Shown here one piece after another: positions 26,896-36,391 of a DNA stretch of 64,000 nucleotides (its first letter is position 1; every line of letters starts with the position of its first letter). Under the pieces are notes generated by a model. It saw only the letters and a list, made by a program, of their open reading frames with translations. It did not search any database and was not told where the DNA came from. The stretch lies in assembly GCA_027307115.1 (NCBI GenBank), contig DAHUXN010000053.1:1-64000 (forward strand). Reading direction: 5' to 3'. The position numbers were made by a program, and so were the translations under genes. The stretch is from Acidobacteriota bacterium. Its GTDB lineage: Bacteria; Acidobacteriota; Terriglobia; Acidiferrales; UBA7541.

Positions 26896-29565
26896 CTAGG
26901 ACATTTGGCGCAGTACGTATTGCAAAATTCCGCCGTGCTGGAAATAGGTGACTTCGACCGGCGTGTCGATGCGCGCCACCGCGGAGAACGTTTTTTCTTT
27001 TCCGGCAGAGTCACGGGCGCGCACGCGAAGGATTTTCCGCGGCTTGAATTGCTCTGCAAGCCCCTCGATATCGAATATTTCCTGGCCCGTCAAGCCCACC
27101 GATTTGGCCGTCTGTCCCTCTTGAAATTCCAGCGGCAAGACACCCATGCCAATTAAATTGCTGCGGTGAATGCGTTCGAAACTTTCGGCAAGCACGGCGC
27201 GCGCGCCCAGCAGCAGCGTGCCTTTCGCCGCCCAATCGCGCGAGGATCCGGCGCCATATTCCTTCCCGGCGATCACGAGCAGCGGCACATTCTCGGCGTG
27301 GTATTTCTCGGCCGCATCGAAAATCGTCAGCTTCTCGCCGCTCGGTTGGTGCAGCGTCCATCCGCCCTCGGTTCCCGGGGCGAGTTGATTGCGCAGGCGG
27401 ATGTTCGCGAAGGTTCCGCGCATCATCACTTCGTGATTGCCGCGCCGCGCTCCGTAGGAATTGAAGTCCTTCGGTTGCACGCCGTGGGCGATCAAATACT
27501 TTCCCGCCGGACTGTCGGCGGGAATCGAACCGGCGGGAGAAATATGATCGGTGGTGACGCTGTCGCCGAGCAGCGCCAGGACGCGCATGCCGCGCAAATC
27601 CTCGAGCGGGCCAGGCTTCACGGGCATGCCGTCGAAAAAGGGCGGCAGCTTGATGTAAGTCGACTTCGCGTCCCATGCGTAGAGGTCGCCCTCCGGAACT
27701 GGCAACGAGCGCCAGCGACTGTCGCCGGTGTAAACGTCCGCATATTCCTTGCGGAACATGTCGCTCGACACCGATGACCGCATCAGCGTTTCCACTTCCT
27801 GCGGAGTCGGCCAAATATCGCGCAGATAGACCGGCTTGCCGGCTTTGTCCGTCCCGAGCGGCTCTTTTTCCATGTCAAAATCCATGCGGCCCGCGAGCGC
27901 GTACGCAACAACCAGCGGCGGCGACGCCAGATAATTTGCGCGGCAGTACGGATTGATGCGCCCTTCGAAATTGCGGTTCCCGCTGAGAACCGATACGGCA
28001 ACCAGATCGCTTTCCTTGATGGCTTTGCCGATTGCTTCCGGCAACGGCCCGCTGTTCCCGATGCACGTTGTGCAGCCGTAGCCCACCAGATGGAAGCGCA
28101 GCTCTTCAAGAAAATGCATCAGTCCGGATTTTTTCAAATAATCGCTGACGACCATCGAGCCCGGAGCCAAGCTGGTTTTCACCCAGGGCTTCGATTTCAA
28201 TCCGCGCTCGACGGCCTTTTTCGCCAGGATTCCTGCGCCGAGCATCAGCGACGGATTCGAAGTATTTGTGCAGCTGGTGATGGCGGCGATCACCACGGAA
28301 CCGTCGTGAAGCTCGAAGCGATCGCCATTGTTTTGCACGTTGGTGCGCTTCGCCGGGCCAGTCAGCGATTTTTCAAACACTGTTTTCGCCTGCGTCAGCG
28401 GCACTTTGTCCTGCGGACGCTTCGGCCCGGCAATCGTCGGCACTACGTCGCCGAGGTTGAGTTCCAGCTTGTCGGAAAATTCAGGATCAGGCGTCGCATC
28501 GGTGCGGAAGAGCCCTTGCTCCTTTGTATAGGCTTCGACGAGTTTCACCTGCGCCTCATCCCGCGCGGTAAAGCGCAAATAGGCGAGCGTCTCCGCGTCC
28601 ACGGGGAAGAAGCCCATCGTCGCGCCATACTCGGGCGCCATATTGCCGATCGTGGCGCGGTCGGGAAGCGTCAAACTCGAAAGCCCAGCACCGTAAAACT
28701 CAACAAATTTTCCAACTACGCCCTTCTTGCGCAACATCTCGGTTACGGTAAGAACCAGATCCGTTGCCGTCGCGCCTTCGTGCAAGCGCCCGTGCAATTT
28801 GAATCCGACGACCTGCGGAATCAGCATCGAAAGAGGTTGGCCGAGCATTGCCGCCTCAGCCTCGATTCCGCCCACGCCCCAGCCAAACACGCCCAGGCCG
28901 TTGACCATCGTTGTGTGCGAATCCGTTCCGACAAGTGAATCGGGATACGCCCACTGTTTGCCATCCGCTTCCCGGTGGAAAACGACGCGCGATAAATATT
29001 CCAGATTAACCTGATGGCATATTCCGGTGTCCGGCGGCACAACTTTGAAATTGTGGAAGCTGTTCTGTCCCCAGCGGAGCAGCGCGTAACGTTCAATGTT
29101 GCGCATGAATTCGAGTTCGGCGTTGAACGCGAACGATTGCGCTGTGCCGAATTGGTCGACCTGCACGGAATGATCGATCACCAGTTCCGCAGGAAATAGC
29201 GGGTTGATTTTTTTGGCGTCGCCACCGAGCTTGCTCATCGCTTGGCGCATCGCCGCCAAGTCAACGATGGCCGGAACGCCCGTAAAGTCCTGCAACAGCA
29301 CACGCGCGGGCAAGAACGAAATTTCTTTTGAGGGCTCCGCGGCAGGTTCCCAGTTCGCCACGGCGCGAATATCGTCCGCATGCACAAATTGCCCGTCTTC
29401 CTGGCGGAGCAAATTTTCGAGCAGGATTTTCATCGAGAACGGCAGGCGCGAAATTTTCCCCGCGCCGGAACGCTCGATTGGCTCCAGGCGGTAGATTTCA
29501 AAAGATTGGCTGCCAACTTTGAGCGTCGAACGCGCGTTGAACGAGTTCTTCGAAAGGAAACCCAT
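26896..29565 (-). CDS. acnA: Aconitate hydratase A
   Basis: An 889-aa cytosolic aconitase of the AcnA/IRP class, the usual length. It interconverts citrate and isocitrate in the TCA cycle. The [4Fe-4S] ligands are seen in [10 protein letters not shown] and in [14 protein letters not shown], and the active-site swivel region reads [15 protein letters not shown]. The start ATG 29565 opens [18 protein letters not shown], as expected. It stands alone, divergent from the radical SAM gene and convergent with the BNR protein gene. Confidence 0.97.
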   Translation of the reverse strand: MGFLSKNSFNARSTLKVGSQSFEIYRLEPIERSGAGKISRLPFSMKILLENLLRQEDGQFVHADDIRAVANWEPAAEPSKEISFLPARVLLQDFTGVPAIVDLAAMRQAMSKLGGDAKKINPLFPAELVIDHSVQVDQFGTAQSFAFNAELEFMRNIERYALLRWGQNSFHNFKVVPPDTGICHQVNLEYLSRVVFHREADGKQWAYPDSLVGTDSHTTMVNGLGVFGWGVGGIEAEAAMLGQPLSMLIPQVVGFKLHGRLHEGATATDLVLTVTEMLRKKGVVGKFVEFYGAGLSSLTLPDRATIGNMAPEYGATMGFFPVDAETLAYLRFTARDEAQVKLVEAYTKEQGLFRTDATPDPEFSDKLELNLGDVVPTIAGPKRPQDKVPLTQAKTVFEKSLTGPAKRTNVQNNGDRFELHDGSVVIAAITSCTNTSNPSLMLGAGILAKKAVERGLKSKPWVKTSLAPGSMVVSDYLKKSGLMHFLEELRFHLVGYGCTTCIGNSGPLPEAIGKAIKESDLVAVSVLSGNRNFEGRINPYCRANYLASPPLVVAYALAGRMDFDMEKEPLGTDKAGKPVYLRDIWPTPQEVETLMRSSVSSDMFRKEYADVYTGDSRWRSLPVPEGDLYAWDAKSTYIKLPPFFDGMPVKPGPLEDLRGMRVLALLGDSVTTDHISPAGSIPADSPAGKYLIAHGVQPKDFNSYGARRGNHEVMMRGTFANIRLRNQLAPGTEGGWTLHQPSGEKLTIFDAAEKYHAENVPLLVIAGKEYGAGSSRDWAAKGTLLLGARAVLAESFERIHRSNLIGMGVLPLEFQEGQTAKSVGLTGQEIFDIEGLAEQFKPRKILRVRARDSAGKEKTFSAVARIDTPVEVTYFQHGGILQYVLRQMS

Positions 29566-29708
29566 GTCGCTCTCTCAACTCCTCTCCGGAACACTCTATG
29601 ATAACGCAATCGTGCGGTTGTACTTTCTGGATTTTAGTGTTCCTCAGTCGGTACTCGGATTTGTGACTCCTCGCCGCGCATGCCATAATTTCAGAATTAC
29701 CAACAGCC

Positions 29709-31145
29709 ATGAAAATAGTGCTCATTTCGACGTACGAGTTGGGACGGCAGCCTTTTGGGCTGGCTTCGCCCGCGGCGTGGCTGCGCGCGGGCGGCTCGGA
29801 AGTTGTGTGCGTGGACCTGTCGCGGGAGCAGTTTTGCGAAGAGACAGTACGCGACGCAGCGCTTATCGCATTTTACGTTCCGATGCACACCGCGACGCGG
29901 CTCGCTGTCGAACTCCTAAAAACAATTCGGAGATTGGTTCCTGCCGCGCATATTTGTTTTTATGGCCTTTATGCGCCGATGAATGAGTCATGGCTTCGCG
30001 CCCTTGGCGTGCAGACAATTCTAGGCGGCGAATTCGAGCAGGGTTTGACGGATCTCGCAAGGAGAATCGCGGTCGGTCACGGTGCGGATGTGCAATGCGA
30101 ACCAGTCATATCACTCGCGCGGCAGAAATTTGCGGTCCCCAATCGCACGGGACTCGTCGTTCTGGATCAATATGCGCGGCTGGCATTGCCGGATGGCGAA
30201 AAACGATCGGTCGGTTACACGGAGGCGAGCCGCGGGTGCAAACATCTTTGCCGCCATTGTCCCATCGTTCCCGTGTATAAAGGTGCTTTTCGCGTCGTAG
30301 ACAGCGATGTCGTACTTGCCGACATTCGCCAGCAAGTTGCCGCCGGCGCGCAGCACATCACCTTCGGCGATCCTGATTTCTTCAACGGAATCGGCCACGC
30401 AATTCCTCTCGTCGAGTCGCTGCACAATGAGTTTCCCCAAATCACCTACGATGTGACAATCAAGATCGAGCATCTGCTGAGGCATTCCGAATTCTTGCCG
30501 GTGCTGCGTCAAACAGGATGCCTGTTCGTTACGAGCGCTGTTGAATCAGTCGACGATCTGGTTCTCGAAAAGCTCGACAAGCATCATACGCGCGCTGATT
30601 TTTTGGACGTCGTCCGCCGCTTCCAAGAAATTGGCCTGACCTTGCAGTCCACGTTCTTGCCGTTCACGCCGTGGACGAGTTTCGAAAGCTACATCGAGCT
30701 CTTGGAAGTCCTGCGCGAGAACGGCCTGGTCGAAAATGTCGCGCCGATCCAGCTTGCGATTCGCCTGTTAATCCCCGCTGGTTCGCGCCTACTTGAATTA
30801 AGCGAGGTGCGCGCTCTTGTGGCGCCGTTCGACGAATCCGCGATGGTCTATCCGTGGAAACACTCCGATCCTCGCGTCGATGCGCTGTCTCAGGAGTTGC
30901 AACAAATCGTTCACGCTGGCGAGAAATTGAACCAGTCCCGCTCGCGCATCTTTGAACGCATCGAAGCGGCGGCTCGGCGCGCCGCAGGGGCGCCGGCGCT
31001 TCTAAAGCAACCGCCCATGATTTCGCGCGCCACAATCCCGTATCTCACCGAGCCTTGGTACTGTTGAGCCGAGCCCACCGGGGACCAGTTGGCCCCCATC
31101 GCGGAAGCGAGGAAATCGATTCGGCAGACGGACGGCTTTATTTGA
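29709..31145 (+). CDS. Radical SAM selenoprotein with C-terminal CUAEP tail
   Basis: A radical SAM protein of 478 aa if TGA 31065-31067 is read as selenocysteine (U453), or 452 aa if it is a stop. Residues 1-115 resemble a cobalamin-binding-type fold without a clear DxHxxG. The iron-sulfur ligands are C177, C181 and C184 in GCKHLCRHC. The C-terminus reads YLTEPWYC, then U, then AEP and 22 more residues to TGA 31143-31145. I recall a known radical SAM family with such a CUAEP or CCAEP tail. The extended frame overlaps the next start as TGATG, and a SECIS-like hairpin follows the TGA. The reaction catalysed is unknown. Confidence 0.85.
31065..31096 (+). other. Selenocysteine UGA and candidate bacterial SECIS hairpin
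   Basis: After TGA 31065-31067, GGGG (31080-31083), a bulged A and CC (31085-31086) pair with GG (31091-31092) and CCCC (31093-31096). The 4-base loop AGTT has G at its second position and starts 19 bases after the TGA. Stem, small bulge, G in the loop and distance all fit bacterial SECIS rules. Confidence 0.65.
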
Positions 31146-32437
31146 TGAATATTTCGCGCAAAAAATTGCTGATTCTGGCAAGCAAGCTGGGCTACCAGAC
31201 GCGCGGATTCGCTGATGCCGCGGAAGCTCTCGGCGTCGAAGTTCATTTCGCCACGGATCGTTGCCACAAGCTCGACGATCCCTGGAGTGACGGCGCGGTG
31301 CCGTTGCACTTCGAAACTCCGCAAGAAGCCGCCAAAGAAATCATCCAGCGATTTGCGAGCGATCCGCCGGATGCGATTCTTGCGCTGGGCGACCGCCCGA
31401 CGCCGACAGCAGCTTACGCCGCGCGCGCCTTAGGCCTTGCCGGTAATGCACCGGAAGCTGTTGAACGTTGCCGCAGCAAACTGACGCAGCGCGAGACACT
31501 GCACGCCGCCGGCTTGCCAGTTCCCGAATTCTTATCATTTACTCTGAATGAATCCGTCGAAAATATCGTCGCGCAAGTTAAATTTCCCTGTGTCGTAAAG
31601 CCGCTTTCGCTAGCGGGAAGCCAGGGCGTGATTCGTGTGGATGGCGAAAACGAATTTCGTGCCGCAGTGTCGCGAATCCGGTCGCTCCTCGAGTCGCCGG
31701 AAATCCAGGTGACGCGCGAGCCGGGACTCGATCGGTTGCTGATTGAAGAATACATTCCGGGAAGGGAAGTCGCGGTAGAAGGCTTGCTCGATCATGGGAC
31801 TTTGAAGATTCTCGCGATATTCGATAAACCCGATTCGCTCGAAGGCCCGTATTTCGAAGAGACAATTTACGTGACGCCATCGCGCTTGCCCAGCGAGGAG
31901 CAATCGGCGCTGCGTGATTGTGCGGCGCGCGCCGTCCACGCTCTCGGACTGACGCATGGCCCTGTGCACGCGGAATTCAGGATCAATGAGCGAGGTCCGT
32001 GGATTCTCGAAATCGCGCCGCGCCCGATTGGCGGCCTGTGTTCGCGCGCGCTGCGTTTCGGGCCGCAGCGAATTTCGCTTGAGGAACTTTTGTTGCGGCA
32101 CGCGCTCGGACTTGGCGGCACAAACGTCGTGCGCGAGCCGGACGCGTCTGGCGTGATGATGATTCCGGTGCCGCGCAGCGGCATTTTCGAGCGCGTCGAA
32201 GGTCTTGAAGAAGCGGAGCGCGTTCCAAGTGTCTCGGAGATCCGCATCACAGCCCGGGTAAAAGATTACGTCGCAGCCTGGCCGGAGGGATCGAGCTATC
32301 TCGGCTTCATCTTCGCGCGCGCAGAAACGCCAGATGAGGTCGAAGCGGCGCTCCGTGCGGCGCATGCGAAATTACTGTTTGAATTTTCTCCCCGCTTGCC
32401 GGTGGAACATCCCGTCACAGGAAGAATCTCCGCGTAG
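31145..32437 (+). CDS. ATP-grasp ligase coupled to the radical SAM selenoprotein
   Basis: A 430-aa ATP-grasp enzyme. The N-terminal pre-ATP-grasp part (1-95) opens MNISRKKLLILASKLGYQ. The ATP-binding core has FPCVVKPLSLAGSQGVIRV, LIEEYIPGREVAVEG and a late metal site in HAEFRINERGPWILEIAPRPIGG. This arrangement is shared with carboxylate-amine ligases such as L-amino acid ligases and the BtrJ/carbamoyl phosphate synthase-like group. ATG 31145 is chosen because it overlaps the selenoprotein stop as TGATG; a frame to 31055 is open but not conserved in look. It probably acts in the same pathway as the radical SAM enzyme. Substrate unknown. Confidence 0.88.
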   Translation: MNISRKKLLILASKLGYQTRGFADAAEALGVEVHFATDRCHKLDDPWSDGAVPLHFETPQEAAKEIIQRFASDPPDAILALGDRPTPTAAYAARALGLAGNAPEAVERCRSKLTQRETLHAAGLPVPEFLSFTLNESVENIVAQVKFPCVVKPLSLAGSQGVIRVDGENEFRAAVSRIRSLLESPEIQVTREPGLDRLLIEEYIPGREVAVEGLLDHGTLKILAIFDKPDSLEGPYFEETIYVTPSRLPSEEQSALRDCAARAVHALGLTHGPVHAEFRINERGPWILEIAPRPIGGLCSRALRFGPQRISLEELLLRHALGLGGTNVVREPDASGVMMIPVPRSGIFERVEGLEEAERVPSVSEIRITARVKDYVAAWPEGSSYLGFIFARAETPDEVEAALRAAHAKLLFEFSPRLPVEHPVTGRISA

Positions 32438-32459
32438 GCCGGGGCTGGAATCTGCCTTG

Positions 32460-32801
32460 CTAGCTTTTCGATTTCTGCGCAACGTAGCCGGGAGGCAACT
32501 GCGCGCCCTCGCCAAAAAAGAAATTTTCCATCTGTTCGGCGATAATCTTCTGTGATTGCGGGTCGAGAGGATTCAGCCGGTATTCGTTCATAATCATTTT
32601 CGAGTGCTCGATCCACATCTTCCATCCCTCTTTGGACACATGGTCGTAGATGCGCTGGCCGAGTTCACCTTTCCATGGCGGACGGTCGAGGCCGGGCATC
32701 TCACGCCCGAACTTTACGCATTTCACCATGTGTGCGCTTTCCGCCGCGGGCTGCGATGCGGATTGCGGCTGCTGCGGATTCTCACACTTATCGTCGGCCA
32801 T
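32460..32801 (-). CDS. yggX: YggX-like Fe(II)-trafficking protein
   Basis: A 113-aa protein whose last 75 residues match the YggX family: a conserved Cys in MVKCVKFGREMPGLDRPPW, then GQRIYDHVSKEGWKMWIEHSKMIMNEYRL and an EQMENFFFGE end. YggX proteins protect iron-sulfur clusters from oxidative damage. There is an N-terminal extension of about 25 residues rich in Gln, Pro and Ala with an extra Cys (MADDKCENPQQPQ), not seen in the short enterobacterial protein. ATG 32801 follows GGAGG by 4 bases. It converges on the ATP-grasp gene. Confidence 0.85.
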   Translation of the reverse strand: MADDKCENPQQPQSASQPAAESAHMVKCVKFGREMPGLDRPPWKGELGQRIYDHVSKEGWKMWIEHSKMIMNEYRLNPLDPQSQKIIAEQMENFFFGEGAQLPPGYVAQKSKS

Positions 32802-32970
32802 TCGTTCCTCCGGGGGTTGGGCTGCAACACTTTGAAGATACTGCAAACGCGGGTGAATTCCTAGAGGTGCGCCTCAGTTAGGCAGGAATTGTACGGAGCA
32901 AATGACATGAGAGAACGATGTTGCAGGGTGATGAAGTCGACGCTTGAAACCGGAGAAACGCGCGCCGCGT

Positions 32971-33708
32971 TCAATCCGTAATTACTCGATCGTTCGCGCC
33001 TGACAATCCAACTACGAAACGCAGCCGGTTATTCGGTTCGATCCTGTAGCTCCCAGCGAGCGGCCGCCGCCGGCCGTCGCGTACTTCGAAAATAGCCGGC
33101 CTTTCCAGAACGAGCGAAGCTTTTCCCATGCGCACCACTGCGTTTCCCGCCGCGTCCAGGATGATTCCGGTAGCGCCATCCACAGTCAGCGCCATTCCAG
33201 TCGGATCGGCTCCGGGCGAAAGATCCAAATCGAGTCTGATTTTTTGTTGGTCGCCGCGAAAAATGATATCCGCGCCGGCATAGACGCCGCGGTAGGCCAC
33301 AGCCGTGCATTCCACAGCCGCTGAGTTACCGCTGCCCAGGCGACGAAGCAGCGGCACAATCTTCGTTGGCGAATTCGCATCCGCAAAGCGCAGCCGCAAT
33401 ACGTTTGCATGCGCCTGCACCACAATTATTTTGCCGCGTGCGACCGTTTCCGAGGGCTTCAATTCATGATGAAGGACAATGTCGGCCTCATTCTCGGCGA
33501 GAAAAATATTATAGTCCGTCGCGCGAGCCAGATATTTCACGTGCTCGTCCGTCTGGCCACGGTTGGCTTCAAAGCGCAGCGGCGCCTTCGAAGAATTTCT
33601 GGCTTCCCGCGTCCGCTTAGCGGTGTGCGTTCCTGTGCTGGCGAGCGTCGTAAAGCCCGTCAACGCCAGGCACGCTAACGTTAAGCTAAGTTTCAGCGCC
33701 CTTTGCAC
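32971..33708 (-). CDS. Secreted protein with an isolated 'FEANRGQTD' domain
   Basis: A 245-aa exported protein. A signal peptide (about 4-28, with SLTLACLALTGF) is followed by PLRFEANRGQTDEHVKYLARATDYNIFLAENEA, a domain I recall at the N-terminus of much larger acidobacterial proteins that continue into SBBP-type beta-propellers. Here the frame ends after that single domain (last residues VVGLSGANDRVITD), so it is either a truncated gene or a stand-alone version. GTG 33708 is preferred because GGGGAG lies 8 bases upstream; GTG 33738 is in frame. It is divergent from phoB. Function unknown. Confidence 0.65.
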   Translation of the reverse strand: MQRALKLSLTLACLALTGFTTLASTGTHTAKRTREARNSSKAPLRFEANRGQTDEHVKYLARATDYNIFLAENEADIVLHHELKPSETVARGKIIVVQAHANVLRLRFADANSPTKIVPLLRRLGSGNSAAVECTAVAYRGVYAGADIIFRGDQQKIRLDLDLSPGADPTGMALTVDGATGIILDAAGNAVVRMGKASLVLERPAIFEVRDGRRRPLAGSYRIEPNNRLRFVVGLSGANDRVITD

Positions 33709-33738
33709 GCTTCCCACTCCCCGCACCCATCTCCCCAC

Positions 33739-34046
33739 TTCCCCACAAATTGTCCCGTGCCCACAGCGGCGTTCAAGCTTTCTGCGACGCCCACATCCCG
33801 CAACTCGCGCATTCGGTTCACTGGCAATCGAGTCCCCAACTCGCTTTCACATTCCGCGCGTCCAACCTGCAATCTTTTGCAGTTAAATAAACCGCGGCGT
33901 CCCATCCTGGCCGTAGCCGGTCCGACAACCACTTTGTTCTTCCTGCATTTGAAGCGTTGCTCGTTGCCACGGTAATTACGAAGCAAGTCGGGGGCCGAAT
34001 CCGGGCGATCCCGAGGTTGCCGCGGCGTACGCGCTCATTTCCTTAA
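33739..34046. other. Non-coding region before phoB
   Basis: The divergent gap between the secreted protein and phoB. I see no supportable gene, RNA or strong hairpin here, apart from the Pho-box-like site that follows at 34047. Confidence 0.4.
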
Positions 34047-34064
34047 TTGTGAATATTCTGTAAC
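34047..34064 (+). promoter_or_regulatory. Candidate Pho box before phoB
   Basis: TTGTGAA and CTGTAAC form two 7-base direct repeats separated by the 4-base AT-rich spacer TATT, the geometry of a PhoB box (CTGTCAT, 4 bases, CTGTCAT). It is 53 bases before the phoB start, which fits autoregulation. Confidence 0.5.
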
Positions 34065-34117
34065 GACGCAGCCGCCTTCTTGCTGACGCGCACGCCTTCC
34101 GCTATGCTTTCGCTATC

Positions 34118-34822
34118 GTGAATCCGCAGTCGCGAATCCTCATCATTGAAGACGATAAGGACATTGTGGAGTTGGTTCGCTACAACCTCGAAAAGGACAC
34201 TTTCCAGGTCATGGCGTGCGGCGATGGTGTCAGTGGACTGGCGCAAATCAGGAAATCGCCTCCCGACTTGCTCATTCTCGATCTGATGCTTCCGAAACTC
34301 TCCGGCTTGGAAATCTGCAAGGAGATTCGCCGCGACGAGAAACTGAATCGCCTGCCCATTCTGATGCTGACGGCGCGCGGCGAGGAAGCGGACCGCGTTG
34401 TGGGTCTTGAACTGGGAGCCGACGACTACGTGACAAAACCGTTCAGCCCCCGCGAGCTTGTGGCTCGCGTCAAGGCGCTGCTGCGGCGCGTTCATACGTC
34501 CGGGGAGGAAGCGAAACCGCTCGAAGTGGGTTCACTCCGGGTTGATCCGGTTTCTTATCGCGCCCAGCGCGAAGGTAAAACGCTTCCGCTCAGCACCCTC
34601 GAATTCCGATTGCTCTATTATTTGGCGTCCCGGCCTAATCGCGTTTTTTCACGCGATCAGTTGCTCGATGCAGTGTGGGGAGACAACCGCTTTGTCACGC
34701 CCCGAAGCGTGGACGTTTACGTTCGGCGGCTCCGCGAAAAAATGGAAAAAAATCCGGAAAAGCCGGAGTATCTCAAAACTGTTCGTGGCGCAGGCTACAT
34801 CTTTGAAACCAGTGCGAGTTAA
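34118..34822 (+). CDS. phoB: Phosphate regulon response regulator PhoB
   Basis: A 234-aa OmpR/PhoB-family regulator. The receiver (about 6-122) has the acidic pair EDD, acceptor Asp in LLILDLMLPKLSG (about D54) and the Lys in VTKPFSPREL. The winged helix DNA-binding domain (about 138-230) contains STLEFRLLYYLASRPNRVFSR and ends KTVRGAGYIFE. GTG start. It is the first gene of the phosphate regulon cluster, with the kinase gene overlapping its end by 11 bases. The pst and phoU genes downstream support the PhoB call over other OmpR-type regulators. Confidence 0.95.
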   Translation: MNPQSRILIIEDDKDIVELVRYNLEKDTFQVMACGDGVSGLAQIRKSPPDLLILDLMLPKLSGLEICKEIRRDEKLNRLPILMLTARGEEADRVVGLELGADDYVTKPFSPRELVARVKALLRRVHTSGEEAKPLEVGSLRVDPVSYRAQREGKTLPLSTLEFRLLYYLASRPNRVFSRDQLLDAVWGDNRFVTPRSVDVYVRRLREKMEKNPEKPEYLKTVRGAGYIFETSAS

Positions 34823-36275
34823 TCCCGTCTGGAAGCTCGGACTTGCCTACCTGGTCCTTTTGCTCGGCGCTCTCGCTGGCGTCGATTTCTGCGTGGCACG
34901 CATCTTTCACGACAATGCGATTCTTTCCGCGATGCCTTTCACGCAGATCGATCAGGGCCTCGCGAATGTCGGACGCACCTTGTTGGAAATCTCTTTCGTT
35001 GTTCTCCTGATCGGAATCGGTGTCACGCTGCTCGTTTCGCGCCGGCATCTAAATCGTGTGCAACGCCTCGAGGATTTTTGCCGCCGTCTGGCTGCAGGCG
35101 ACTTCCGCCCCTTGCCACCGGAGCACGGCAACGAGCTTAGCGATTTGGCGAGCATCCTCAACGAAACGGCCGCTCATCTGAACGCTACAATTCGCTCGCT
35201 CACCGAGGAACGCAATCGCTCTGCTGCAATTCTGCGTAGCATGGTGGAGGGTATCGCCGTGGTCGATGCTCGCGAACGCGTCACTTTTTGCAATCAGGCA
35301 TTTGCGAAAATTTGGGACGTGGGTTCGGTCGGCATTGAAGGCAAGCCTGCCATAGAGGTGATTCGCCAAACTCATATTCTCGAATTAATCCGCCAAGCGC
35401 TTTCCGGCGAAGAAACTCTTCATGGGGAGATTTCCCTGGGAACCGCGCAGCCACGCAATTTCTCCGTAACTGTCGCACCGATCCGCTCGTTCAATGGCGT
35501 TGTCACCGGCTCTGAGGCGCAGCAAAAAAAAGAGACATTCGGAGCCGTCGTTGTCCTCCACGAAATCACGGACCTCCGCCGCCTCGAACAAGTGCGAAAG
35601 GACTTTGTCGCCAACGTTTCCCACGAACTCCGTACTCCGCTCACTGCAATTCAAGGTTTCGCTGAAACGCTTTTGAGCGGCGCCCTCGAGGATCCGCAAA
35701 ATAGCCGGCACTTCGTCGAAATCATTCGGAACCATGCCGCTCGTTTGTCGCGGCTGACCGACGATCTCCTGAAACTTTCTCGCATCGAAGCGGGGAAGCT
35801 CGATATGGATTTTCAGACGGTGGATCTTCGGGCGTTGATTGGAGCCGCCGTCGAATCCGCGCGCGGTGCGGCCAGCCAGAGGCATCTGTCTCTAGCTATT
35901 GCGGATGTGGCGCGAAATATTTCTCGTGTCCTCGGCGACGCCAGTCTTCTTCGCGAAGTGATGCGCAATTTGCTCGACAACGCCATTCAGTACACGCCTG
36001 CCGGCGGCAGCATTAATATTAGTGCGACGAAGAAGGAAGGTTTCGTGGTGATCACGGTTGCGGACACGGGGATTGGAATCCCGCAAGCCGATCAGGTCCG
36101 TATCTTTGAGCGATTTTACCGTGTCGACGCCGCACGCTCGCGCGAAGTCGGCGGCACGGGTCTCGGCCTGGCTATCGCCAAGCACATTGTCGAAGCCCAT
36201 GGCGGGCAGATCTGGGTCGAAAGCACGGTGGCGGAGGGCTCGCAATTCCATTTTTCCCTGCCTGTCGCTGCTTGA
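34812..36275 (+). CDS. phoR: Phosphate regulon sensor kinase PhoR
   Basis: A 487-aa membrane histidine kinase. Two membrane segments (about 8-30 and 58-76) enclose a short periplasmic loop; a HAMP-like region (about 77-130) and PAS domain (about 138-255) follow. The H-box is NVSHELRTPLTAI with H271. ATP-binding motifs are NLLDNAIQYTP from 387, DTGIGIP from 418 and GGTGLGL from 447. The frame stays open far upstream within phoB, but homology begins at VNPVWKLGLAY. GTG 34812 is the likely start (TTG 34803 possible). PhoR activates PhoB under phosphate limitation, and the Pst/PhoU proteins encoded nearby restrain it. Confidence 0.93.
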   Translation: MRVNPVWKLGLAYLVLLLGALAGVDFCVARIFHDNAILSAMPFTQIDQGLANVGRTLLEISFVVLLIGIGVTLLVSRRHLNRVQRLEDFCRRLAAGDFRPLPPEHGNELSDLASILNETAAHLNATIRSLTEERNRSAAILRSMVEGIAVVDARERVTFCNQAFAKIWDVGSVGIEGKPAIEVIRQTHILELIRQALSGEETLHGEISLGTAQPRNFSVTVAPIRSFNGVVTGSEAQQKKETFGAVVVLHEITDLRRLEQVRKDFVANVSHELRTPLTAIQGFAETLLSGALEDPQNSRHFVEIIRNHAARLSRLTDDLLKLSRIEAGKLDMDFQTVDLRALIGAAVESARGAASQRHLSLAIADVARNISRVLGDASLLREVMRNLLDNAIQYTPAGGSINISATKKEGFVVITVADTGIGIPQADQVRIFERFYRVDAARSREVGGTGLGLAIAKHIVEAHGGQIWVESTVAEGSQFHFSLPVAA

Positions 36276-36299
36276 GCCTTTCTCGCAGACTTTATACGT

Positions 36300-36317
36300 G
36301 CGTCATCTTTCTGCAAT
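36300..36317 (+). promoter_or_regulatory. Weak candidate Pho box before the first phoU
   Basis: GCGTCAT and CTGCAAT are 7-base near repeats with a 4-base spacer (CTTT), each matching CTGTCAT at five of seven positions. It lies 74 bases before the phoU start. Suggestive only. Confidence 0.3.
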
Positions 36318-36391
36318 GTCTTCCATTCATGCTTTTCGCGTACAAAGTCCCATCCACGATAAGTCTTTTTTTGAAAAAGGAGGCCAAAACC

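Noticed and set aside
28090-28938. A 282-codon plus-strand frame opposite aconitase
   Set aside because: Aconitase is certain by motifs and the opposite frame shows no family features.
31055-31144. An earlier start for the ATP-grasp gene
   Set aside because: The added 30 residues overlap the selenoprotein tail, look unlike protein family sequence, and ATG 31145 is perfectly placed as TGATG.
34458-34811. A longer PhoR reading frame inside phoB
   Set aside because: The extra residues are out-of-frame phoB sequence with no homology features.
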